Shown here piece by piece: positions 1-14,600 of a stretch of 64,000 bases of DNA. The translations under genes and the position numbers were made by a program. This DNA is from Struthio camelus. Lineage: Eukaryota; Chordata; Aves; Struthioniformes; Struthionidae. The notes beneath the pieces are model-generated. The model was given only the letters and a program-made list of their open reading frames with translations. It searched no databases and was not told the DNA's origin. The number at the start of each line of letters is the position of its first letter. Positions within the stretch are counted from its first letter, which is position 1. The DNA is taken from the NCBI RefSeq assembly GCF_040807025.1, contig NC_090952.1, positions 21,697,068-21,761,067 on the forward strand. Direction: 5' to 3'.

Positions 1-3000
1 TTGAACATCACAAGCCAGGAGAATAGGAATTGTATTATCTTCTGCATTAAAAAGGAATAGATAAGCAAGAGAACAAAGGGAGAGTAATAAAGAGGAGTGA
101 GGAAAATAACTCCAGATCTATACATGCCTTTTTTTCTTTATGAGGAAAGATGCCCGTGACAATACACAATATACTTGTCACTTGCTTGTTATGTAGAGCT
201 TGAACCAAACCAGTCCCAAAAAGCTTCAGGTGCTGTCCCCTTCAGGCACTTCTTGGTTGGCAGGAAACTAGTAAGCAAATGCCAGCTGAATAGTTAAGAA
301 AATGAAATGATTTTTTTTTTATTCCACCCATGAGCTTTCAAACTCCCTCAGACAACAGATGGGTGATCCAAATTGGGTCTAATAAAACAGGGACAGATAT
401 TTTTTCTGAGGCTAGAAGAAGTTTGGTCAGACTTAGCAGTGTTTATTGTGCTCCTGCAATTTTTGCTTTTCGCCTGGAAGCAGAAAAATATGCTGAAATA
501 AAGTCTAGTTTCCTGCTGAAACCAGGAGGGTATTGTGAATCACAGGAGAGAACTGGATCCTTTGTGATTTCTGGGCAGAACAGGTTCGGAGAGGCATCCA
601 AACTCCTCAAGGATTTTCTGATCGTCCAACCTTGAGGCTTTCCTTCTCTCAATTCTCTGTGCTTCCTCAGAGTCTTATTGCGAGAGTCACTGAGTGGTGC
701 CTTTGCCCAGTTTTGCTGTTAGGTAAGAGCATCCGTTGGCTTTGAGAAGGTGCTAGTGCTTTGTAGGATGAGATCTTACAAATACCATGGTCAAGAGGTA
801 ATGCACAAGGTTTTAGTAAGCAGCTGACCTAACCAACTAGTTGTTCACTTTTCAAGCCTGATTCTTTTATGAAGCATTTAAGTCTCATGAATGTTTTGCT
901 CTTACATCCACTTGTTCATCATCGCTCCACTTAAGTCAGGACTCACGTCTGTGATTCATTTAGAATTTCCCAAGTGCTCCGAGGCTGTGCACGCAGAACC
1001 AGAATCTCAGCCTTCCTTGGGGAGTTCTTGAAGGTCTAAGTACAGTACAACTTACTTTCCCCTTAGGGTAGACAGTAGTAACTTTAAAAGACGTCTCTTT
1101 GGATGAGTAGGACATGTCATCCTTAGACTTGGGCCAGGCACTGTGCACCAAGGTCTGTCAGTTGTTACATCTAGGCAGCCCTACAAATATGCAAGCGCAG
1201 GGTAATGTGCTGAAGTACAGTGAAGCATGTTAGTCATCCTGAGGGAGGGTCCTCTGGGAGCTCTCTCTGTGAAAAAAAATACTGCTGTAAGAATTAAAGA
1301 GGAGGTGTGAACAAAGCATTACCGCTCTGAGGAACAAAAAAAGCCCTTTCTTAAGTAAGGAATATTCCTGACCTGCTCCTAACAAGTCAGCAGTCAGTGA
1401 CACTTGGAAATCCTTGATCCTCAAGTATTCATCCCTCTTGGGTTAAAGGTACAGTAGGGAGAAGGCTGTGTTAATAAAGCAGTGGAGATGTGCTCTCTCT
1501 TCATATATTTGTGAAATTTCAGCTGGTGCTAACTGGAGTCTTGTGTTCTCTCAGCGCTGCTGGTATATCCGAAGCAAGCCAGTGCAGGAAGAAATGGAAG
1601 GAGCTCTCTCCAACACAGCACAGCCACCTGGAAGCAGTTAATGCTGTGGAAGAAATGGAGAAGCCAGTTGCTTGCAGCAGAAGGACAACAGCAGGAACCC
1701 TAGATGTACAGGGGTGGGACAGGATGGAAGGATGGCAGGCCCTTTCCATCCATCGCTCTGCATGTTCTTGCAAATGCAATGGTAAAATGTCCAGGCTGGT
1801 GCCACTGTCCATTGCCCATCTCCAGACAGGCCCTTAAGTGGATAAACGATACCGAGGTCTCTTACTCTCTGTTTTTCTCTCCTTTTTCCACATTTTGGCA
1901 GATTCCTGGTGGTTGGGTTTTGCTGTCATTTTTTATCACTTTTGTTTTACATCAAAGAGTGGAAGAAGAAAGCTTTCTGTTCTGTCTGAGCAGATGAGCT
2001 CATGGGTAAATGAGCAAAACCAGACCATTGAAATCTCAGCATTATGCAGTTTGATGGTAGCCAAAAGGACAAGGGAGAATCTTCCGACTGGGCAGGACAC
2101 CCTCCACTACCCACTACTAATCTTGTCATTCCAGAATGTAACTCTAGACGCTTTGGACTAGATTGGGATTTGAGATACACCTATTTCAATGTCATCAGTC
2201 TTTTCGTCTGTTTCTGTTTTAATTAATGTTTTGTGGGCTGTATTTCTGCAGCTGGATAGTAGGCTGCTTTGGATCCAATTTATTTCCGTGGATCAGGCAA
2301 TTTAGTTTGCTTTGAAGTTTTCATTGTGATTTATATTTGGATGTGCCTCTATATAACTGAGAATTAAAAATGAGTATTTATGCCTTTTTATTGTCATTAT
2401 GTCTTTGTGATTAAACGGTTGTCCATAATAATGGATAGTCACCCAGGAGGTCCTTTCCAGGCCAGCATTCATCCAGCGAAGGTAGCAGGATGCTCTGCCA
2501 TGCAGTGTGGCATGGATACAGAGCTCACAGGGCAGTGGCGCACAGATAGAGAGAACAGATTTAAAGACAACTTAAAGCGAGATTCCTTATCAATCGCAAA
2601 GGGTGCTCAGTGCAGTGTTGTCAGCCCCACTGCTATCGCACTGCTGGCTCCACACCGGTTTCAAAACAGAGGCTTCTGCTGCCTTCCGCAGCTCCAGCAC
2701 TGACGCAGAGTCCGAGGCAGAGTCAGTGAGGCGGAGTGAGTTCTGTGAACCTTTAACTATGATGGTGTTGTGCAGAAAACTAAATACTTGTAGCTCCCAG
2801 CCTCAGGCTGGACTCAGGCGTGGCAGTTTGTATAACCACCAGCAGCTGTTCCTTTGCTGGCTGGGCCTCAATCTTCATTGAAGGCAATGGAGGGAGAGAG
2901 ATTAAGTAATGCTGCAGGCACAGCTGCATCTATTTTTTTTTCCCCTGTGGCATCGCCACTTTACCACTTGTTAAATGAATGGCCTCTGCTGATTCCTTTC

Positions 3001-6000
3001 CCCTTCTGTGAAGTACGAAAGCAAGCCAGACTTGGACTCTGCTCTTCACCCCAGAGCAAAACAAGCAGTCTAACTTCTTAACAGCCAACAAATTAAGCAA
3101 GGCAGTTAAATAAGGCCACAAATGAGTCTATTTTATCGGCTTGTGAGTTTTGGAGTATTGAAGCATACCAGGTTTTTCACCCACAAAAATCAATGTGTTG
3201 ATCTCAAAGCACTCCACCTTTACTTGCTAAATGTCACATCAGGCCTGGGAGCGTATCTCCATCATGTTGAAGAGAGCTTGGGGCACCAGGCAGCCAGTCT
3301 TGCCTGTAACCAGGGGCAGATGCCACTGAGCTGTGGTTGGAGACGTGACTGAGTGCGCTGGATTTGACAGTGCTGAACGAGAAGCTACATGGGACCCGTG
3401 GCAGACTTGGGAATTCACCTAGTTTCACTCAGGAGGTCACATTCCCAGTTTCTTCTCCTTGCCTGCCCTCCTCTTCCTCCTAACCGCTCTTAGCCCAGGG
3501 GCATGGCAAGCACCAGCAGCAGCACATTGTTCCTGAGAAGCAGAGTTAAGCTGCACTGTCCCCTCTGTGTTACTTGAGAGGTGCAAGGTCATCACTTTAA
3601 CAGAAATCAACAACATTAACTAGGAAGAGCCCACAGTACATTTTGTTATGTGCAAAGAGAACTTGGTACAACCTTTCTCATGACAAATAAATCTTTGGCT
3701 AGAGTAATCGAAATGTTCTGGCAGTAGCTAAAAGGAGCAGTGCACTTTGGGTAGGACATATTCTGGCTACTCCGTCAAGGTGAAACTCACCCTGAGCAGC
3801 TGGCCAGTGCAAGTCCCACTTAAGCCCTCACATATACATTATATCCCTCAAATCTTTAAATCCCTCTCTGAAGTGGGCCTCCAGGTCCTTTGTCTCTTCT
3901 CAGAGAATGCTTTTAAATTCTTGTCGTGAAGCTTATACCTGTTTCATCCAAAACAGCCCGGGGAAACTGTGGCACTACTAAAATCAGTAGATGTCTTGAC
4001 TTTCCTGAGCCAGTGTTCTACCTCTGTGTGTTTCGTAGGCTTTCCAAAATGTTTCTGTTAGAAACAAGAGTAGGCCTTCTCTCTCTTCCCTCGTAGGGTG
4101 TTGTACCCTTTGTCATCCAGCTGCCATGTATGCTTGTATGGTACTTATTTCTTTCCTTGCTGATTTGTTTTACACTGAGGTCCAAGTCCTTTGACTGTAG
4201 GAGCTGTTGCTGATTTACCCTGACGAAGGGTAAACCAGATCCATAGGTCATGAGTAATGTAGCGTAAGGGCCTTGTCTTCAACTTACCTGGAGAACGTAG
4301 TGCCGTTTAGGTGCTAAATAATAACTATAATAAAAAAATGCCCTGATTCAGCTAATGAGGTGTCCCCAGGAAGAGAATTCCACTGGAGAGGAACAGAGGA
4401 TTGAAAAGCACGGCAGTTTGAGTGTAGCGGTATTAGGGATGATTAACTAGTACTGTAGAAGGTCGTGGCAGAAGCATAAAGAACAAGCTGTGGAAAACAG
4501 AGATTCTCTTCCATAAATAAAATAGTATGGTGTTCTTAAAGAAGCAGGACTTGGAAACAAGCAGACAATGTAAATAAGTAAGTAGCAGGGGGAATGTGAG
4601 AATATCAGTCAAGAAATTAAGCCGACAGCATAAATAAGCAGGCAGCCATAGCCTGGGGGGTGGATAGAAGAACAGGAAGCCAAGCAAAGATGCCAGTGGA
4701 ATAGTCAAGAAGAAAGAGAATCTGTGCTGCGAAGACAAATGGTGTAATGGAAGGAGTCTGACAAGGAATTTCACCTCAAAGGAAATGTTAAGCAGGGCTG
4801 GACAGCAAACAAATAAATACAAGTAAAGCGTAGGTCACAGTCAAAGAAACTTTAGCATCCTTGCCTCTGATAAAACTAAATTTACCTCAAAAAAGTGATT
4901 GTTTCTCCAAGTCACTGGTTTTATATCTAAGAATGTTTTTAAAAACTGCACACTATATAGACTGTAAATGTGCCTAGGGAGGAATGCATTATGTATATAG
5001 AACTGTCAGTTATTCTTTGCATTTCTGAAATCCTTCACTTTGAAAACCCATAAATGACCTGTAGGAGGGCCTTCTTGAAGCCGGCAGCTGTAATTTTTGT
5101 TTTTGCTTTTAAGCTGTATCATTAGCAAATACTTTTCTTTTGCAACTAATAGTCCTTGCGGGATGTATTTGAATATTAAAAAAAAGAGGAGGGGGATCAA
5201 AAGATATGTTTGCAGTAAACTTGTTTTTTGCATTTCCTATATATTCTTCTGATAAAATGAACCATCAAACTTTCTAACTAGTTCTGTTTGGCCCAAGAGC
5301 CCACCTTACTACTTTTTCATTAACTAAAGCTGCAGAATGCATCACCGGTGAGAAATTAGGAGGTTCACAGGAACGCATACGCGTGACAGAACAGTTTGGT
5401 GCAGGAGTTACATTTGCAGCCAAATTACGAAAAAGTTGCTTCTTCAAGAGTAATATAAAAATTTGCTGAGAGTAAAAAAATAGGGTAAGGTGGGCTAGAC
5501 TGATAGAATATCCTCCATGGCCATTGAAAATAGTGAGCATGATTCAGGATTTATTCAAACCCTTTTACATCACTGAAGTATGGGTTTAAGGGTGTTCGTT
5601 TGGTCATGGGCAGCCCCATGCAGAATTAAGCCCCCAGTTCTTTCTCCAGAACTGATTTCAGGGGTTTTTCCTTTCAGAGCCATGTACCAATTGCAGCTAC
5701 ACTGGAAGACTCTAATCAGTGGGAGAATTATGTGATTTCTTTAGATTTTCCTCTTGCAAATCATTATTTTCCTGCATTTGCTTTTGGGAAAAGCTTGATT
5801 AGGCCTAGTTTGAGCCTAAGAAATTCCATGACCTTTTTGGGCTGGGCCCCAGGGTTCTCTTGTTCAGAATACAAAGTTGGCTAATAGGTTGTGAAGGCAT
5901 TTGTTGTATCTTTAGTTCTTGGAGGAGTTATGTGTGTTGGAGGGTAGATGCCTTTAATCAGAACTCTGGAGGATCACTGCTCCAAGGCCAGCAATCTGCT

Positions 6001-7889
6001 TGCTCTGTTTACTACTTTGTTTTAAGGTTTTTTTTTTCTGAAGAAAACAAAGTGAAATGATCACATTATGTGACAGTGTATTGAGTTTTTCAAATCAGCA
6101 CTAGCATACTGGTTAGGGATCTTGTTGTCTGCTTTTTTTTTTTTTCCCCCGTGTGGTCTTTATCTCATTACCTTATTTGGTTTGGTTAGAAAATCTCCTA
6201 TTCTTTGACTTTAGTTTCAGCCTCCAAAGAATACCAATCTCAGTGCTAGCCAATGCAACACGACTTTATTTTTTCGATTGCTTCATGCAAACTCTATCCC
6301 CAAATACAGAAACAAAACAAAGCAGGAGATAGACTATGACATAAATTACAGAAAACATTTGCTCAGAGGTAACATTTGGAGGGAGTTCATACAAGCAATC
6401 AATCACAAAGCTCAGAGGTAAGCTCTCTGGGACACAGCCTTTTTGTGTTTAGAGTTGTATTCACATAACAGCAAAGCCCATGTCCACAATGGGATTTCTA
6501 GGCCTACTGCAATACAAATAATAATAATAAATAAGGTGTTTTAATTCACTGCAATTCCAAACAAACTCTGCAGAGAATTATATAACAGCAGAAGATAAAC
6601 AACTTAAAAGGAAAACTACTGTATACTTGATTCTGCTTGCTCACAGCTGCGATAAAAGCTATTACCAGTTTAGACTGGCTTATCAAAGAGGAGAATCAGG
6701 TATATCAGTAAGTAATTGGCAAAGAAAAAACATCACTATCTATTAATTAGCACCTATCAATTCTGCACAGAAGACTTTGTTTGCTGAAAAGGCAGCCTTA
6801 GGGCCTGGCCTTGTGCTCATCCTTTTTAGTTTTTAGATACTAGTAGTAAAACTATTTATATGTTTTACTTGAATGGTGTTTTTAAGGTCCAAATTAGCAA
6901 AGGGATGTATTCGGTACCAACTGCAGTTTTTTCCCATTTCCTCTTTTTTTCACCACCACCTTAAGACTGAGCAAGCAGGTTCTCCTTCCCCTGGGCTTCC
7001 AGCTGCAGTGGTTGAAACAAGGAGCCTGAACAGAGATCTTTGCAGACAGCAGTATGGAAGAGGAAGGGTTGCCCTGTGTGCTTGCTGGAGCAGCTACAGG
7101 CAGACACACTTAGGGGTCAGTTCTGTGCAAGATAGATAACATTTGGGTCCTTGTTCTCCTTAGTCCAATAGATTATTCCTAACAAAATATACTTTGTGTC
7201 AACCCATTGGTCTTGTAGAAAGCATTAACGAGCATCTTTCCCTTTTCGTTGAGCAAAATGAAGCTTCTATGCATCCAGTCAAATAGAGAATTTGTTTTAA
7301 TCTTAAATGAGCACTTTGTTAAGACTCCTTCTCTTTGTAGTCCAGTCACAATAAGATATGAGCTTTTTTAATAAAAATACAGTCAATTCTCCTTCAATGT
7401 TGCTAGCAAACAAAGATTGACTATTTTTAAAGTACATTTCAATTTACAGTGCTTTTGGAGGCCATGAGGGAAATATATAGTCCTAACCACTTAGCTGAAA
7501 GTCGTCGTTATGTCAATACAAAATCATTATAATAAAAAACTCCTGTCGGCTCTGAACTTAAAAAAATCTAGAAATAATTTGATACATATTTTATACAAAT
7601 CCATAGCTTACCTCAGTAGGAAATGGTATTATAGTTAGCTCCATTATCATTATTGCAAACTTATGATCATAATCATTGCACCCCTGCAGAAAGAATTCTG
7701 AAAGGCTCCACAGCCCCTCGATGCTAACAGGGCAGTTACTATGGGGGCTTTAGATCAAGGTAATGAATCTAGTTAAGATATTGTTGAACTAGTGAGACCT
7801 GGGATGGAGCAGTCAGTTTGTAAGCCTGAGCTTTCCACCATTACAGAAACGTATCGACTCCTCTGACAAAGCAGTGGACTCCTAGATCA
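1..7889. other. Non-coding DNA, no gene recognised
   Basis: All open stretches here are short (about 130 codons or fewer), overlap each other on both strands, and show no recognisable domain. The only low-complexity items I see are short T runs near 311-320 and 6131-6144 and an ATA/AAT run near 6518-6533. The stretch at 4433-4822 is purine-rich on the plus strand, which by itself explains the long open minus-strand frame there. It is most simply intergenic or intronic sequence. Confidence 0.7.
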
Positions 7890-8620
7890 ATACAGGTGGG
7901 AGGGGACTCTGCAAGTCATCTGGTCAAATCCCCTGCTCAAAGCAGGGCCAGCTAAATCAGAGTCACCCAGAGACTGAGGTGAGACTGACTTGACCTGCAG
8001 TTCTCCACATGCTCCTTTTTGCTCTTCTTGAAAATGAGTGTGATTGGTGCCTTTTCCAGTCATTGGGAACCTCCCCTGATCACCATGATCTTTTGAAGAT
8101 GATAGAGAGAAATCTTGCAGTGACATCAGTCGGCTCCCTCAGCGCTTTGGATGAATCTCATCTGCTCCCAAGGTCTTATGTATGTCCACTTGGCTTAAGT
8201 GGCCCCCAACTCTGTGTGGCCCACACTCTTAAGTGGTGTCTTTTATCTCTTGTATCCCCTTCCTCTACTGTGGGTAATGGTTCACTCCCTCCTGCTCTGC
8301 CAATAGGCTCAGGGACCTCCGGGGACTGCGAGCAAGCCTTATCAGTGAAAACCGAGCCAAGAGAAACACTGGGTACTTCAGCCTATTCTGTGCCCTCTGT
8401 CATTAGGTCTCCCACCCTGCTGACCAGTGGGTCTATAGAAACCCTTCTTATTGCTCTTCATGTCATTTGCTAGTTTTGACTCCAGCTGAGCTTTGGCTTT
8501 CCTAACTCTTTTCCTGCATGCTTGGGCTACATTCTTGCCATGTAGCCTGTTCTCACTTACCTTCTGCAAACTTCTTTTTTGTGATTGAGCTCAGTCAGGA
8601 GTTCCTTGTTCATCCATGCT
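7890..8620 (-). repeat. CR1 LINE fragment, internally deleted
   Basis: Read on the minus strand, 8569-8378 encodes a stretch with KAKAQLE and NKKGFYR, the conserved linker between the CR1 endonuclease and reverse transcriptase domains. It continues through diverged CR1 sequence to the reverse complement of CTGAGGTGAGACTGAC at 7973-7988, which in CR1 encodes the VSLTS motif at the start of reverse transcriptase. It then joins directly to a segment (about 7893-7960) resembling the CR1 3' untranslated tail, with the reverse complement of CCCCTGCTCAAAGCAGGGCC. The reverse transcriptase core is therefore missing. Several frames are needed and stops are present, so this is a dead copy. The open plus-strand frame at 8009-8473 is only its antisense shadow. 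CR1 is the dominant non-LTR retrotransposon of birds and reptiles. Identification is by recognition, not alignment, so the ends are accurate only to about 20 bp. Confidence 0.82.
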
Positions 8621-11600
8621 CCAGGGACCGTGATTTAGGATGGAAGTTCAGCGCTCTACAGAACTTAATTACCTGAAGAACTAAATGAGGATTGGCATAG
8701 CTCCACATGGAGAAACTCAGCTTTGCATTGGGGATGTTGTCAGGCCAAAAAGCCTCCTGCTTCTGGGGGTGGACAGCTTACGCCTATTACTCTAGGAGAT
8801 TTCTGGCAAGGTGCCTAACTCCAGAAAAGAGAATTCAGCCAGGTTTGGAAGATGGTGTGTGACAGAGTGGCATGCAGTTTTCAAGCTGACTGGATCAGGT
8901 GATGTAGGAGGAGGGTGATGATGAGCTGCCCGTCAAAGAGTATAACAGGAGATTTCTAATATCTTTGAAAGGTGGGCAGATGGGTTTTACTTTCCAGTAA
9001 GGAGAGGCTGAATCAAAAAGCTAGGAGAACAAAATCCCCTATATTGCCGAGCTCCTGCTGAAGCAGGAAACAGGCTCTTTTAGCAGTGAACTCACAGAGA
9101 TTAGGGAATTTTGAAGGCAGCATCTATCTCTCTGGATTCAGCTCCACACGAGACAAACACTTTTGCTATGAGAGTAGGAATCTGACCTTTCTCTTCCCGT
9201 CTCTCCTGCAACGGCGGTGTTCAGCCTGCTCATTAACAGTGGCTAGGTATTAACCTCAGGATAATCCAAGAGAAAAGCACCGAGAAAGCTACAGCCTCTG
9301 TTCTTCTTCTCTTCTCTGTTGCAGGCTAAATGAACGGAGCAGGTACCATGTTCCTCTGCCCAGGAGAGTTCCCAGGCAGACAACCCATGTTTTAGAAGCT
9401 ACTAGTATAATCCTTTTGAAAACACCGATGTGATGTGAATATACTAGCAAGCTTTTGGTTGACCGGGTTGCGTCTGTGAGTAAGATGGTGTAGATCTTTA
9501 GGCTTACACATGGCATAACCAAAAAACAAAGCACATCCTCCCATCTCCTTTCCTCTTTGCCTTGCAGAGACACACGCTTAAAACTTGCAAAGGATGCGAC
9601 ACAGTATAAAGCATGGATTTGAATGGGAAGGTGCTGGCAGGAGCATGCTGACCTCTGTCAGCCCGCCTCGGGCACTGGCTGTTCGCTGCGGCTGTTGCAA
9701 GCACATCTGCTGCTTGTTCAGATGCTGTCAACACCCTAGTGTTGCAGGTTGAGAGAGTCTGTAGGAAACAACATTTTTCCAATCCGGTAGTTGCCTTGAG
9801 AAACTTCTTGAGAGTTGGGCTTAAACATAAGTTGGAGTCAGCTCTGGCTCCCAAAATATACCAGCACTTTTTGAATGACAGTTGGAGTGCAGGCCTGCAA
9901 CTCTCTTAAATGAAGGAAAGCTAGGTGGTAGCAGTGACTGTTCATGTAGCCTCACAGGTAATTACTTGTAATCCTGAAAGCACTAAGCTTCTAAGAAATT
10001 GATAAGTTGTATCTCACCAGAATACAGAGACTTGTGGTCCTTTCCGTTGTTCATCTCTGACTCTGAGAGAAATGCTACTTTATCTTCTCCTTTTCTCCTA
10101 ACAGTTTGGTTTGCAAATAATAAAATCTGCCTCCGAAATAGAAATATTTTCCCCATCACTTCTAAGGTCGTTTCCCTACTCCCTGTTTCTAATACTGGAT
10201 ATTTATACTTTAATTCATATCCCCATATTTAGTTTGCAAGTTAGTGTCAAACCTGAACCCAGCTGCTATCTCGAGGAGGCTGTATCAAGGTGTGCCAGCA
10301 CACCGCTGAAGAGAGCTAGTCACTGGCACACAACTGTACAGCCTCCAGACATACTGATATGACTTGCAAAAGGCTCTGGAAGGCAGTTTCTGTCATTTTA
10401 CAAGATTCTTCAATAAATGATCAAGTACAGTTATGTGCTCTCTAGTAATTTGATATTCATCTTTAGGCGGTAATATTTGTCATGACCCACCGGTTTCATC
10501 TTTTGCAGTAACAAAGGCAAGAGGCAGAAGAGCTGCATAGATATTTCCTCTCCTTCCTGATACAGAAATGTATTTTCTCCCCTAACTTTTCTGTATCCTA
10601 CAGCCACCTTCCACTGTGATTTTGCTAGCTCAGACGAGGTAAGGAGGGCTAGTCCAGGCCACTCAGATGAGATGGGTGGCTTCTGAGAAATAGCTAGTCT
10701 GCTGAAGATGCTGTGTAATTCAGTAGGTGACATTTTTCTCTGTGCTGCTAAAAACGCCATCTTTCAGTAAGACGGAAAGCAAGGTCCTGAGCACATGTTG
10801 TCATTAGAGATCTGACTGGACTTTTGCAAGAGGTAGTCCCAATAAAATCCCCTTTAGGTGACTTCCTGTGAAGTATGACTCAGGAAAAGAAATTTGCAAA
10901 AACATCCATCAAAATTTTTGTATTACCTTGTTTCCAGTGTGTTTCTCACCTGTTTGTATTTACTGTTTTACAGCAGACTTTTGTAGGAAGTGGAATAGAA
11001 ATAATAGTGGCTTATTTGATCAAACATAACTAAGCACTAGTCATTCATTTAGCTTATTCATTTATCAGTCTATAAGGTAAAAAAACCCTGAAAAATGCAT
11101 TAAACAAACTGAAGATATTTTGAATTGCCAAAATCCTACAGGTAAATTGATTTTGTGCTTTCTGCAGCAGAATTCCTCCCTTCCCCTCCTTCCATTCCCT
11201 TGTGGCTTCAAATGGAAAATATGTTTTCCAGTTCCTGTCAGATGAAGTTGGGTAGTGTTAACGTGTACCACTACACAACTGTTTCACGTGTGGCTGGATG
11301 CACGATCAGCAGTGCCTCCAAATAAATTCTGGGGGGAGTTGTTCTTTAATTCTCAGGGCTACATGAGGATGGTCAGAAGAACAGAAAACATGTTAAATTT
11401 CTGAAATCAACCTGAAGGAGACACTGGATGATCTTCTTGTGCCTGTTAGAATTTACCACATTTGTGGCGATTCTGTTGAATCACCCAGTCAAGGGGTGCC
11501 CAACTCCCAGGGCTCAATCAAACGCTTATTTCAGGAATGGCATCTAAGTGTGCCTATCACAGCATAGCTTCTTGCACCTTCATTAGCACTTTAAACAGGT

Positions 11601-14600
11601 ATGTCCCTGTTGCTTATTCTGCCCTCTCCTCCTGTCGCCCCCTAATGAAGCGTAGGCCAGAGCAAGAAGGGAAGAGGAAGGAGCCTCTTGTTGTACCAGC
11701 AGTGGTTTGGGATAAAAGGTGCTGTAGAAATGTAGGATTGAGATCATTATCACTTAGCTCTTACTGCCAAGCGTTCTCAGCCGCCAATCCAGTTGAGAGT
11801 TTCAGCTGAATGTTATCATTATCGCTTGCTGGCCGTTTGAGATCAAACCAGTCCATCCATCCAACTTCTCTGTTTGTCTACTTTTTTTGCCTATGAAAGT
11901 AAAGCACAACCATCCCTCTGCAATATACTCCTGTCAATAAATTGCCTGCATCTTGCATTAACAAAAAAAATTATTTGACAGCTAGGGAAGAAGATTATTA
12001 CTTAGTGCTTCTCTACGTACCACTCTGTTCCTCCAAACTTGGCTGCATACATTGAATTAAAAGGAGGAAAAAATACGAATAAGAAGACCTCATGTCATAA
12101 GCTAAATTTGAGGAGTTTAGCTTCCTGCAGGAAGCTGTGTAGCAGAAACCTTTCTAGATGCTTTCTTACGTTGTTAAACTCATGTTTTTGCGTGTGCCTA
12201 GTTTTACTGTATGTGTTTGAGCCCTCCAGGTTTTGCTAGAAACACGACCCTGTGTAGTTGGCAAAAGGTACATTAGCACTGGGGGATAAGAGCAGACTTT
12301 CTTAAGAGAGATTCTTTCTTAGAAGACCAACCAATGAATTTCTCAGGAATTAAAAATAATAGCTGAGCTTGCTTCTTTCTGCGAGGAGTATCAAAATACA
12401 CTGCACCCTAGGCGCTACTGGACACCAGCACCTGCAGGTACATTTCCAATGAGTACACGGTCCAGCTTCCCACCTGAATGCAGCTGCTCAAGGCAAATAG
12501 GCAGCTACAGAGTCAATTCCACCTGTAAAAGCTCGTCAGCAGATTCAAGAGCAAGCCTAGAGGTGGTCTCATTAAAAACAAACGCTGAGTGCTATATAGG
12601 GGCAACTAGTGATTAAAGCAGAGCACGGAATGCAATAAAATTAAGTTATTACGATGAGAGCTTTATTCTCTCCCGTGAATGGTAAGGAAAGGACATATCT
12701 CAGCTCCAACATCAGAGAGCTCCTTGATCATTCCATCATGCATCAGAAAGCTCCTTGATCAGCCCTGTGATTGGTACATCAGTGCTCAATTGTCATTTCT
12801 GTGAATGTTTTCTTGTTAATTTTCATTTTACCGTACAGAAGAATCAGAGAGACAACAATTACTGCAAGGGTCCTCTGAGGTTAGGCATATTAATGCAAAG
12901 GAGGGTCAAAGCATGAGGTCGTTTTGCTATGGGCAAGGCTAAAGGTCTTTTTTATGGAGACCCACATCACTCGCCTTTGCAGCAGCCTTGCCACACTCCT
13001 CCCTTCCCCCAGCTGCCTGTGCTGGCAACTCCTCCACATAGCACGAGGTGGAATTTGGCCTTGTACCTATCCCTGTAAGGCTGTATTTTTGTTGTTGTTG
13101 TTATCCTTTTGTACCTGACGCGTTCAGGGAAAATGCTGGTATCTTGGCAAATATCTGGACATCTTTGCTGTTAAGAGAGCAGTGATTAATGTGCTTTTTT
13201 GTTTTCTCTGATTAAATTAAAACATGTATTCTAACATGTCTTGGAGACATTTATAATTGTCCTTGTGTAGCCCAGCTTATCAGGACGCAGTAGCAGGTGT
13301 TGTCAGTTCAGCCAGCCAGGATTTTTAATCCTGCATGCCAGCCTCTCTGCTGAAGGCCAAGGCCCAGATGCCGCAGCCCTTTGCTCATGCTAAGCAGGTT
13401 TTCCACAAGCAGTTATGTTGCCTTCAGCGAAGGCTGGGTGACTTCTAAGGACTACAACAAAGCCCTCTTCCAAGCAGCCTGGTACATGCTGTCTTGCAGA
13501 GGTCTGTTCGCATTAACCCGCTTGGCTGCACGGCAGATTGGGGAAGGTGGCTTTTTTCTACGTTCCTCAAGCTCTGTGAGTACTTGAAACAAACTTAGGG
13601 GCCTTATCTTAAATAGAACTTTTTGCTAGTTTTTCTCAAAGTGTGTCTCAGCGGAGGGCAGTAGCAGCTTTAACGTGGGAAGAAAGCACAGCTTCCGTGA
13701 AGAGCCTGTTCTGTGCCCCTATCTTCCTTGCCTGCTGATGCACCTCCAACGGACCAACTGCAAGTGTCCCCCTCCAGCACCATTTCCCTTCCCATCAGAC
13801 AGGCCTCATCTTACAGATGCAACTGAATCTTCCGGGGGAACAGGCTGTCTGTCTGCTCTGACCGTACCCTTTATACGGAGCTGAGGTGAGCTTTGTGCTG
13901 ATTAAGTTCTCTCCCTTTCTCTAGTGGATTTTGGGCAAGCACAGCACAATGTTCCTGGTGTCAGCCCCTTTCTGGCTAACACAGTGGGAGCAACTAACCC
14001 TCCAGACAGATGATGTACAGATTTGGAGGTTATCCTTCTTGTTCTAGAGCAAAGTCAAGATAAATTTCCTCTGTGCTTTTGTCATTTTTATGCAAGGAAT
14101 GGAGAATAAACCTACTGATACCATTTGCAGAACTGCAGGAGTTGTACCTAGGAGCTCAAGATTTTTATGTCTGCCATTTTGTAATCGTTTTCCTTTAGGA
14201 AAGGTTAGATCCATGGAGGCGTTGGCACATACTGGTTGAATGTTTGAAACATGAGTATCAGAGAGAAACTCTGCAAGGCAGGACAGTGTTTGTGACGACA
14301 TATTCAACAGCAGGGAAGAGGAATGTGGATTTGCAGTGTTCTGTTGTGACAACTACTTGGCAAGTTCTTCCTGCACAGGGAAAAGAACTAACAATCCCTA
14401 AATATGATACTCAGTTCTAGGGATTTGGGTGGGGAGGGTGGAGGGACTGCACTTGTTGATTTATGTTAATTTGTGTCACTTAAATTTCCTTTGCCCACCA
14501 TCCCTGGAGTCACACCAAGTCATCAGTTGTGTTTGGGAGAGGTAAACCTGATATTCTGAAATACCTATAGGTAGAGATCTGGTAGCAGCTCTGTTAAAGC

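Noticed and set aside
8009..8473. 154-codon plus-strand frame
   Set aside because: It is antisense to the CR1 fragment at 7890-8620.
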